Part shown: positions 1 to 8,994 of the stretch, in pieces | Position numbering within the stretch: the stretch's first letter is position 1 | Layout of the letters: every line of letters begins with the position of its first letter | Assembly: GCA_025617375.2 (NCBI GenBank) | Contig: JAMYGW020000002.1 | Coordinates: 2,790,001-2,854,000, forward strand | Length of the DNA stretch: 64,000 nt | Reading direction: 5' to 3' | DNA from: Acarospora socialis | Taxonomy: Eukaryota > Ascomycota > Lecanoromycetes > Acarosporales > Acarosporaceae | The notes under the pieces: model-generated | What the model saw: only the letters and a program-made list of their open reading frames with translations | Told to the model about the DNA's origin: nothing | The model's database searches: none | Made by a program: the position numbers and the translations under genes

Positions 1-932
1 CACAGCACTTTCTTATCACTTCAACAGCTTTTCTTTAACAGTATGCAGCTTCTTTACTTTATTCTTGACTGTGAGTATCTTTTCTTTTCAAATGTTGTTT
101 TCAATACTGTAACAAATGAAGACATTATAATCTGTGAGCACATAGTAGAGACTACATTTAAGTGTTGCTTACTTTGCATTTATATATGCAAATTTCACAA
201 GAGATAATAAATTGACTTAATTATCTTGTTCATTGTTGCAATAACAGTGAAGATAATGTTTTAAAGTTTGATTTTAATGCTTGATTTGCTCATCTGTTTG
301 TGAATGAAAGATGATGTTAAATTGACACTTAATCTTCATCTGATAGTATATTTCTGATTAATAACTGTTTGTAAAGATAGAATCTCTATTCAAAACAATT
401 TCTTTGAATATTTCATAATGACATATTATTTCTTCAAAGAAAACATCAGCTAACTATATAGCAGTAAGAGTTTTATTTATAGAAATGTATTTTATCATCT
501 TAATGTAACAATCAATCATAATTAAAATCACATCATACACACTGATATTACACTTACTTAATAACAATTTAGTAATCATATTCATGATTATTTCTTCTTA
601 AAAATTATTTGAATGTGATAGTAACTGCATTTTGTTATATAAACAATGTCTTGATATCTTTGTTCTTTGACATACATCACATGAGAAGACATACTTCTTT
701 GTATTCTTGATCAATTTCAATCAGTAATACTTGCATAACATTAACTTTAATGTCTGCTCAATATTAAAGTGTTTTGTTAGTTCATCATTATAATGATACT
801 TCAGTAGCTTTGTTCTAACTGATGTTTTAGGTGATATATATAATTGTTCATTATAATGAAGTAATTTAGTTGAATTAAATGTTCATTTCAGACTTTCAAT
901 GTGACAAAAACATTTTTCTTTCATCTCACTTA
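1..932 (-). mobile_element. Ty3/Gypsy pol fragment (Gypsy G family)
   Basis: Nearly the whole stretch aligns, in the same orientation, with 53650-54560 inside the complete Gypsy G element, covering its integrase part (pol on the minus strand). Homology stops near 920-932. Only the inner part of an element is present, with no LTR, and it runs off the left window edge. It carries the same transition-rich decay as the main island, so it is an old, broken copy. Confidence 0.85.
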
Positions 933-939
933 GAGTAGC

Positions 940-1126
940 CCCACAGATCAGTATTTTTGACTTGTTTGACTCAGGGCTAAATCATTTTGAGACAATAAAT
1001 TACACACTTTGGTAATCTATGTTTAGAACAACCAGAAAATTGTAAATTACATGTAATCTATGTAATTTATTCTTTTATTACAGAAGGTGCACAGATTAAT
1101 ACTGACTCAAGTGACCACCCTAACTG
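940..1126. repeat. Short dispersed repeat, copy 1
   Basis: About 185 bp aligns with 46312-46490 in the same orientation (shared blocks include ACTTGTTTGACTCAG and AATTACACACTTTG). This copy keeps several CC and GG dinucleotides that are changed in the other, so it looks less mutated. The ends are loosely complementary (ACTTG...ACTCAG against rc ACTTGAGTCAG), which could fit a small non-autonomous element. No coding potential is seen. Confidence 0.7.
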
Positions 1127-1686
1127 CAACTTAGATGTAACAAAAAGAAGTAAGAAAATAAAAAGATTAAAACTAAAACTGTAAAGATCACATTAACAGA
1201 AAAAAATAATTCAACAAGATTTCTTAAATACAAAGTATGCTGTCTTCTTTAATCATCAGTACATAGTTTATCTAATTTAAACAAATTCTTCTCAAATCTC
1301 AATGTTCAGATAGCTTAAAGTAGTTGTTAATTTATTTCTTTTTAGCAACTTTAACATTAAAAAATAAATTCTATCTGTAATATCACTACTATCTCAGTTT
1401 TTAAATATAAAACAGATTTTATGAATCAAAACAGAATCAGTTTCTTGTTCTCACTTTAGAGTAAGCTCAAAGTTAATTGTTAGAGAATTCTTTCTGTCTT
1501 CAACTATTAGTGCTTACTTCATCAACCTGACAGTTAATAGAAGTCTGATGTCAACAATGTAAATATCTTCAGTGATCTATAAATACTTCAAGAGATGACA
1601 ACTATGAGTTTAAATAGACTGGTTGTCAAGTCAAATCAATATGTATATAGAAAAAAGTCTTGATCTGATAGTTCTGACCTGAAAAA
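1127..1686. other. AT-rich stretch, unassigned
   Basis: AT-rich sequence with no open frame, repeat match or RNA gene that I recognise. Its base use resembles the main repeat island, so it is probably decayed repeat DNA. Confidence 0.4.
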
Positions 1687-2055
1687 CAGGGTTGGGTTGG
1701 GTTTTTTAACTGAGTTGAGTTGTTTAACTGAGTTGAGTTGAATCACACATAAAAATCTGACCTGACCCGCTATAATGATTGTTATAAGATAAATTATCAA
1801 AAATACACTATATCACACATAAATTACCATTTTTAGGTGTTGCAAAGTATAAATTTCACATCCCGTATTTTATATCTTTATAAATTACATAGCTGCATAG
1901 CCTAAATTTAGGCCTACCCATGTCCATATGCATGCCTATGCGTAATTTATGCATATATGAAAATTGTTGGGTCGGTAGGAAATTCCTTTACCGACCCAGT
2001 CATCGGGGCGGTTTTTCACCGGGTCGGGTCAGGATTTCCTGACCCAAGCGGCCAG
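1687..2055. repeat. GGGTCGGGT-motif block, possible hAT-type terminal or MITE sequence
   Basis: The left side begins CAGGGTTGGGTTGGGTTTT at 1687, which reads like a C-to-T decayed form of the CAGGGTCGGGTCGGGT ends seen on many hAT elements. The right side holds GGGTCGGTAGG, ACCGACCC and CACCGGGTCGGGTCAGG at 1971-2045. Several CTGACC(C) motifs lie between. I could not find a clean 8-bp target duplication or a matching right terminus, so the boundaries are soft. Confidence 0.35.
1705..1740. repeat. 18-bp tandem duplication
   Basis: TTTAACTGAGTTGAGTTG occurs twice in direct contact with no mismatch (1705-1722 and 1723-1740), inside the GGGTCGGGT-motif block. It could be a subterminal transposase-binding repeat, but that is a guess. 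Confidence 0.85.
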
Positions 2056-2536
2056 TCTAAGTTTAGAGTATGTGGTTCAGAGGTGCCTAATCATAGCTCT
2101 GGGTATACTTGGTAGAGAGATGACTAGTGGAGATTCTCACTTGAAAGAAGAACCAGTGTCAACCTTCAACACAACATGACATCTCAAAAGGTCGCACTGC
2201 TCACAAGAACTTCGCTGCCTGGCCCCTTTCAGAGTTTGCAAAGTAGGGCAGCGACTCTTCTCATTGGCCCTGGCTCATGAATGAGGCGTTGACCTTCAAT
2301 CTGACAGTATCAGCCTTGGCTGACTTTAAGATTACTGCGTAACTGCACTCGGAGTAATGGTACTGGACTTCTACAAATATAGAGCTTATTTGGGGCCTAC
2401 CTATAGGTAGTCATAAAGCCATGCTTCTCCCGTGCACGGTCAAGGACACTTCCAGCCTTTTCTTCTCCTATGCTGTGCTCGCAGTTGTTGTACATTGGTC
2501 TTCAATTCTCTACGGCCCTGTTCTATTCTGGCTACT
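2056..2536 (+). promoter_or_regulatory. Upstream region of the secreted-protein gene
   Basis: Base composition returns to normal here. The AT-rich word CAAATATAG near 2374 lies about 160 bases before the preferred start and could be TATA-like. No recognised transcription-factor site was identified. An upstream in-frame ATG at 2432 makes the 5' end of the gene uncertain. Confidence 0.3.
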
Positions 2537-4932
2537 ATGTTTTCTTTGATCGCACTTTTGGTGGGTCTTCTCGGCGTATATTGTGGTCAAGGTTGGTGGT
2601 CATACATTGCAAGTCCAGATCAATAAAAGCGTTTGCTTGCTAATGATTTTCCACAGCGTTCGCTTTCAACACCACGTCGGTCCCCTTCAACAGTAGCAGT
2701 CCTCAAGCGACATACTTTGCCACAAGCACTTTCACCGTGGATGAAGGCACCCTACTGTTCCAGGCTGCCGAAGGCACATCTTACTCAGTCGTTACTCTGG
2801 TCGGACCTACTACAGCTACTATAGTGGCCAGCCAAACGACGAAGCCGCCGAGTGCTGATGCGGCGGCGCAAGCAGCCCCATGGATTAATCATGATGACCC
2901 CTTTATAGCGTACGATAACTCGGCGGATCCAGCCTGTGGTTTGAGTCCGACGCTCGACTATGCATCGTTCTACGCAAGGCATACTGTGGTCAGAAAGTCA
3001 CCTATAGCCACCCTCACTGCTGGTCAGACGATGATCACACAGCTGAATGAAGGGTATCCATACCCAACTCCGGGTAATAAAACGTTTTCGGGGCCCTCGA
3101 CTGTATATCGCACTGAAACCGTCCCTTTGTTGGCACCCAATATCGGCAGTCCTATGTTCAGGAACGTCGTTCGTCCCCCTGGAGCAAGATGTGGTGCACG
3201 TTGCGGTAGCTGCCAGATCTTCTTCGAGGTAGTCTATGTACACTACTGGCCAGTTAAGTATCCAAATACTGCATGTCTACCACCAAACAATATGACAGCT
3301 ACCACAGCTGCGGGCAACCAATCTGCTGCTGGAGTAACTGTCCAACCTCGTGGCCTGTCTCAAATAACTGACAGTGCTACGACATTAGTAAACTCAGATG
3401 GTTATACGTTGTAAGTGTTCTGCCGTCAAGTTTGCGAGCCAGACAGCTGATCGCCGGTCAGTACATCACCATCGATATATATTGTGTTTCCTACCATACA
3501 CGCCGCGGACGAATGTGGATACATAGGTTCCGTGCACAAATCAGTTACTCGTGCTTTTGCACCCGATCAAATATCTACTGCTGTGGTCTTGAACGATGCT
3601 AGTACTCTGTACTTTCCATTCAATTATGCTGATGCACAGTGTCCGCCATCGTCTCTGAGCGCTCTTAACGCCTGGACGATCCTTGGCCAAGCGGGGAACT
3701 ATAACCCTGTTATCTCACCTCCATCAGGCCTCAGTCTGATTGATCCTACTTGGAATCAGCTTTGTGAAGCTGCGCCTTTCCAAGGAAACGATCCTCCACA
3801 TGCTTTGATGCCTGCAGCCAATTTAGTACCAAGCACTACTGATGTCAACGATCCGTTGCCTACTGCAACGCCTGCAAGTCCAATTCGAAGTGTTTCAGTG
3901 CTACCTGAGCGGACTTCAGGCACTGAAACTTCAGTATGGGCACAGTCGTCACAGACGGAAGTGGCACAACCAGCGTCCTCTGGAAGCCCAATACCGGCTC
4001 CGATCTCGTACACGAAGTCAACACAAAGTCAAGATGATCCAAACGACCCAGCTATTGCAAGACCTCAGCCTACCCAGACTCAACAGGGTCCAAATGCTCC
4101 CGCCAGCTCAGAAGCTCAAACCCTCCAGACGACAGAATATCCGGCCGGTCCGGAATCAGCTGCGTCTGCAAGCGCCTCGGATCCCGCTCTCGCGCCCATC
4201 ACAGTTGCAGGCCAGGCTTACAAAGCCAACCCCATGTCAACCTCTGCGATCGACAGCCAAACATCAAGTCCCAACGGAGCCATCACAGCATCCGGCACCA
4301 CCCTATCCGCTGCCATCGACGCGAGCTCCACCGTCGTCGGCAGCACCACTCTCCGCATAAACAGCCTCCCCACCAACGCTCTCCCCCTCATCATCATAGC
4401 CTCCCAGACCCTCCCTCCCGACGGCGCGATAACCATCTCCGACACTCCAATCTCACGCCCCGCTTTACGATCCTACCTCCTCATAGACGGCACCTCCGCC
4501 TTCCCTTACGCCGCTTCCACATCATCCACACAAGTCCTCACCATCGCAGGCCAACCCTTCACACTGAGCATCGCCCCTGCCGCTCCCTCCATCCCGGTGC
4601 TCACCTTTGCCAACCAACCCTATACGGCCAACTCCGCTTCCGCCTTCGTAATCGCGGACCAGACGCTCGTGCCCGGTGGTGCGATCACCGTGTCCGGCAC
4701 GCCCATCTCGCTGGCTGCTACTCCGACTGATGTCGGTACAAGCACCGAGAGAGTGGGCGCGTGGATCGTGCAGGGGTTAGGTGGCGGTGGGGGAGGGGGG
4801 GCGAATGGTAACGCAACGGTTTCGACTTTTGATGGGAGAGGGCAAAGGCGAGGAGGGGGTTTACGGCGATGGTTGGTCGTTTGGGGGGTGGGGATGGGAT
4901 CGGGGCAGTGGTTGCTGGGGAGGATGTGGTAG
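2537..4932 (+). CDS. Predicted secreted or surface protein with C-terminal SGT/AGQ repeats, spliced
   Basis: A three-exon model: exon 1 from ATG 2537 to about 2591, exon 2 2657-3410, exon 3 3462-4932. The first residues (MFSLIALLVGLLGVYCGQ) look like a signal peptide; an in-frame ATG at 2432 is an alternative start. Exon 2 gives a Cys-bearing N-terminal domain (about residues 20-270) with CGARCGSC near its end, and exon 3 continues it with DECGYIG. A Ser/Thr/Pro/Gln-rich stretch follows, then repeats of the type AGQ-x-Y...GAITVSGTPIS (about 4200-4715). I know this repeat type from many ascomycete cell-surface proteins of unknown function. The end is Gly/Arg-rich with a weakly hydrophobic tail, so a GPI signal is possible but unproven. 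The gene stands alone between two repeat-rich stretches. Exons 2-3 are firm; exon 1 is not. Confidence 0.72.
2592..2656 (+). other. Predicted intron 1
   Basis: The acceptor CCACAG ends at 2656, with a branch-point-like GCTAAT 13-18 bases upstream. It restores the frame into exon 2, where no stop occurs until 3412. The donor is less clear; GTTGGT at 2592 keeps phase and follows the signal-peptide-like exon, and GTCAAG at 2586 is an in-phase alternative. Confidence 0.5.
3411..3461 (+). other. Predicted intron 2
   Basis: A 51-nt intron with a strong donor GTAAGT, a CTGAT branch-like site near 3447-3451 and acceptor GTCAG. Removing it joins the two long open frames in phase (codon TT|T). Confidence 0.88.
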
Positions 4933-5880
4933 ATGCAGATGGGAGGGTTGGGGGAGATCGTTGGAGGGATGCGGAAGCGGAAGTGATCGAGGAATGGTGG
5001 AGTCTGGTCAGGTATCGTATTCGTCACACAGTGAGCTTCTGTCAGCAGTCTATTCTCGAAGCTCCTGGTTGTCGGGTCCTTTGAAGCGGCTGATTAAGAA
5101 TAGCGCTACCGGCAGTCTTCTTGCTCAATCCTGGCAAGTCAGGGCTCGATACCTACCTCGTGGGGGACTGGGAGATTACGGAATAACATGTAGATTGAAA
5201 GCTCTCATCGGCTTGTTTGTGTATTAGTTTTCCGGTTCAGAAATCCCTGACGCATTATAGAGAGAGTCGTGCTGTAAAGTCAGCTTTTCTGTCTGTCTAT
5301 GGTCAGACAGGTATATATCATGTCAAACTGGTCCAAAGATAACAGTACTTCAGCGCATCACAGATGCGCACCTACTAATTATATGAGTCAAAAAGTGAAA
5401 GCTGAAGCTTTTAGTCCTACTTGTCAGTGTAAGTAACAGTTAACAGTCATCCACAGTGATGCAAAAAGAGACCTTTTGCATCATAGCGACAGACATTCTA
5501 TTGGTTGCCAGAAGGTGGACAGAACCTCAATGGCCATGCACACCCAAACAGACTAGGCTGAGTCTGCAGGTTTCAGGTACTAGCAGAAGAAGTACCTCAA
5601 CTTATCAGAAAAAAAGTCTGATGAATCACTCTACAGCATGATCATCCTAGATGATTGAAAGTAGTGCAGTGCTGATGCTACCCAACAGGTGTGTGCTATT
5701 GAAAAGAGAGATTGTGGTGTGCCCACATATGTGAGAGAATTGACAGCTACTATGAAATGCCAATTGAGTGTCTGAAACTCTGACTGACAGCTGTAAATGA
5801 ACTAAGGTTGACCTGAGACTCAGAGAAAGCTGCATCAGCTCTCTGTTTAAAACATTCAAGCAAGTAAGAGAAGACAGAGT
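4933..5880. other. Transition zone between gene and repeat island
   Basis: G-rich sequence just after the gene grades into increasingly AT-rich sequence with few CpG but still some CC and GG, as if partly mutated. It holds one perfect hairpin at 5458-5482 (GATGCAAAA, 7-nt loop, TTTTGCATC). A frame open to 5227 overlaps the gene's G-rich end and looks like a composition artefact. No gene is supported. Confidence 0.5.
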
Positions 5881-7562
5881 TCATTGCTCTATCTACAGTC
5901 ATCTGTCTTCAAAAAACTTTGAATTGTTCTATTGTTATGCTACAATGATATTAAACACTGTTAAATCTCACTAATAATAGAAAGAAATCAGTCTTAATCA
6001 TAATAATAACTAATGCTACTAAGAGACTTCTGAATCAAATCATCAACAATATGATCAGAAAGAACTCAGATGCAATTTATACTGAACTATCTTTTTCACT
6101 CACAACTTTCAATGCAGAATTTCAAAAGATAATATATCATGTCTTTGTCAACATCATTAATAACATAATTTAATGACTTCATCACACACTCAAACTGAGA
6201 AAACAGTTCAAAACACTACTATATCTTAATTCAAACAATCTACAACATAATATTCTTCTTCTGAGAGTCATTAGAGAAAAATACAAAATGTATTTAAACA
6301 ATTAAATCTGTGCAGAATATTCTCTTTTACTTAGACAGATACTGATGCTCAGTATTTCAGATGCTATTTACATTACTGTATTATAGTATTTTTGTATAGC
6401 TCAATCTGATAAATTTTGTCAATTATAAAATCATGCTTGCATCTATAATTCATTCATCATTGATGATGCAATTTTTAAATTCAGTGAAATACAAGTTTAC
6501 AAAATTTTAAAACTTAAAAAGTTATTTGATCAGAAGCATCAACATTATTTTTTTTAAGAAAATGTTTAAGTAAATACATAGTGAGTCTTTAATAATTCTG
6601 TATATCTTGAACATAATTAATTTATTTAAATTTATTGTCTTAATGCATAACTAAGTGATCAGCTGTATAAGAAAGTAGTAATTAACTTTGTTTGCAGATT
6701 TTAAAAGTACAGATGAGTTACTTTTTGAAAATTATTTTTTTAACTTAATAATCTCTTTTTATGTGAGTAGCAATCATTATTCTGTAATGCATCAATTTTA
6801 TGTTTAAATATTTATGAAACAGTGTTCAGCAACTATGTAAGTTCATTTTAATTTGTGAGAATTAGAATTTTCTTGTGAGATTTTATATAACTAATATGCT
6901 TAATAAGTCAGTTTTTGTGAAGAAATAAAATTATATACTTTTTCTTTTTGTGAAAATTAACAACAATTCTATTTATAAATCTCAATCTATAAAATTCACA
7001 ATTATGTAACTGTCAAGATTAGTTTTACAGTATTATTACTTAATTTAGCATAAAACAATTATTCAGCAATAACTTCAAGATTAAAACAACTCTTACAGAA
7101 AACAAAGAGAATTACACAAGCAAAAGAATTAAAATCAAGCTATTTTATAATACAAGAAAATTCTAAGTAACTGAAGAAGTCTGAAGTCTTTTTGAGTGAT
7201 TTCACTGAAAATATTTATAAATTAACTGCTAACAAACTCAGAAGTGATGAGAACTTTATACTGTAAATATTAAATGAAAAAAATAAAAAAATGAATCAAA
7301 AGTCTGTAAAATGCAAACTTTATCTTATAGAACTGATGAGTAGATCTGTAAATTTAGAGAAATTATTTTTAAAATTAAACATGTTTTGCAAAAAAAAATA
7401 AGAATTTCTTTACAAAATAATAAATACTTTTACAGAGACATCAAAATTCATGAAGTTCTCAGAAATTACTGAAATTAAATTCACAAATTAAAGTTAAAAA
7501 TTCAACTTACAGAGCAGAAAGATACAAGCTTACAACTTCATAAATAAATTAAGTATGATTGC
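5881..7562. other. AT-rich, unassigned decayed sequence
   Basis: Very AT-rich with no CpG that I can see. Lys/Asn-rich runs occur on the + strand, but nothing aligns to a family I recognise. Copia D is inserted at its right edge. It is probably a worn transposon, but I cannot name it. Confidence 0.4.
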
Positions 7563-7773
7563 TGTTGAGAAGTGTGATATTCTAGCTGCTTTTATAGTTT
7601 TAGTTGAAACTAATATCAGAAGTTACTCATTATTCATATAGTCTGCATGACAGAGTATGTGAATAAACAATCTTTACAATTCACATCAATTACAGTCAAG
7701 TCAATGATGTATGTTTCACTAAATAGACAGTTAGTCAGCAGTATAACATGAGTATTCTTTATATCTTTCAATA
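7563..7773 (+). repeat. 5' LTR of Copia D
   Basis: 211 bp matching the LTRs at 21297, 26558, 39601 and 44883. The inverted ends TGTTGAGA / TCTCAA(C/T)A are shared across copies. Confidence 0.85.
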
Positions 7774-7861
7774 AATTTAATAAATTATAAGCTCAAGTTA
7801 GCAAGAAGCTTTTCAGAGAAAGTGTATACTGTTCTAGTGTTTTGACAGCTTGATATGAGAA

Positions 7862-8150
7862 CTCAAAGATTAAGCAAAACAAACATTACTGTTCATCAAT
7901 ACAGAGCTTTAAGATTAAGCAAAACAATATCTTTTGACAGTCAATACAGAGCTCAAAGATTGAGCAAAATGACACTTTCAATCATTGATATGAAGCTCTA
8001 AGATTGAGCAAAACAATATCTCTTGACAGTCAATACAAAACTCAAAGATTGAGCAAAATAACACTCTCAGCACTCAATACAGAGCTTAAAGATTGAGTAA
8101 AATGAGATATACTGATGACTTAATACAGTGCTCAACAGTTAAGTAAAATA
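7862..8150 (+). repeat. Leader tandem repeats with hairpin core (Copia D)
   Basis: About seven units of roughly 44-46 bp, each carrying a version of GCTCAAAGATTGAGCAAAA. The core GCTCAA-AGA-TTGAGC is a perfect 6-bp stem with a 3-nt loop in the best-preserved units (e.g. near 7951). The array lies between LTR and gag, so it would be in the element's 5' leader RNA. Confidence 0.8.
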
Positions 8151-8153
8151 AAT

Positions 8154-8505
8154 TGTAATGTTCTAACCTGAGATTTCTTGAGTATGTAGAGCTAAGAGTT
8201 TGTACTTATTGATATAACAACTGGTCTGAAATGGTTCTGATCTTTAACTCTTAGATAGTTACTTAAGTTGAACATGATTGTTTTCATAAGAAAAACAACT
8301 CTACTATATAGTGAGCTCACTTGCTGGTCTCACTGTCAAGTCTGTTGAGATGACTCACTCATGCAATTTATTGAGCTTGCTCATCAAGCTCACCATTGAG
8401 CATGTCAAGATATCACATGACTACTGTCTAAACATTCTTCTGAATATACACTCTTTACATATACATATCAGTCTGTTCTAAGCTCATTCTGACTTGATCA
8501 TAACA
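8154..8505 (-). repeat. LTR of Gypsy A (3' LTR in element sense)
   Basis: 352 bp, TGT...ACA, aligning end to end without gaps with 13961-14312; about 40 differences, all transitions. TSD TAAAT precedes it. Confidence 0.95.
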
Positions 8506-8568
8506 CTATTCTTCTCTTCTCAGATGCTAGTTCTTTAGAATTTATATAAGTGAGAATATTTACATTGT

Positions 8569-8994
8569 TTGTCATCAGCAACAATGCTTTCTAAAAATTT
8601 CAATCATCTAAAAATCACAAAGAAAATCCAGATTGATGATACATCTGCTCTGTTTTCTTGTGACTATTGTGCTTGTTGTGACATCAATTGTTTTGTAATG
8701 AAATTTCAATCAAAATATGATAAATATACTCATCATGATCATCTGTGTGTCAGTGTATCATAAGAGTCTCTTGATAGAACTTGTCTTTTGCTTCAAAAGA
8801 AAATAAGTAAAGCAAACAGCAAACTGACAGTCAAGCACACTGAGCTTGCTGCACTTTTCTTGAAAGTTGTACATTTTCAGAAAACACTGAATCAAATGAA
8901 TCATCATGCTTTGCAGAAGACTGACTGTCTTGCTGCTGAACTTGATAGTGATAATGATGAGACTGAGAATGAAGATTCTCAAACAATGTCATAA
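8569..8994 (+). pseudogene. Accessory Cys-rich/coiled-coil-like ORF antisense to pol in Gypsy A
   Basis: Two open pieces (8569-8763 and 8788-8994) lie on the strand opposite pol, between the chromodomain and the LTR. The first holds a dense Cys cluster (CDYCACCDINCF) followed by further Cys/His. The second is rich in Leu, Lys and Ala in a heptad-like spacing and ends in an acidic tail (DSDNDETENED). From memory, similar zinc-cluster plus coiled-coil ORFs occur near fungal Gypsy elements; function unknown. Gypsy G has a Cys-rich ORF in the same place and orientation. A fossil here. Confidence 0.6.

Noticed and set aside
1687-1710. Telomere-like TTGGG repeats
   Set aside because: The words are TTGGG/TCGGG in a short irregular block, not a TTAGGG array, and coding DNA follows on the right.
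2432-2626. A separate 64-residue gene
   Set aside because: Its C-terminal part serves as exon 1 of the spliced secreted-protein gene; the ATG at 2432 is kept only as an alternative start.
4781-5227. Second gene overlapping the end of the secreted-protein gene
   Set aside because: The Gly/Trp-rich frame is a by-product of G-rich sequence in another frame; no domain, splice signal or start context supports it.
7862-8150. CRISPR array
   Set aside because: The repeat units are diverged along their whole length, have no unique spacers of constant size, and lie in a Copia leader of a fungal genome.
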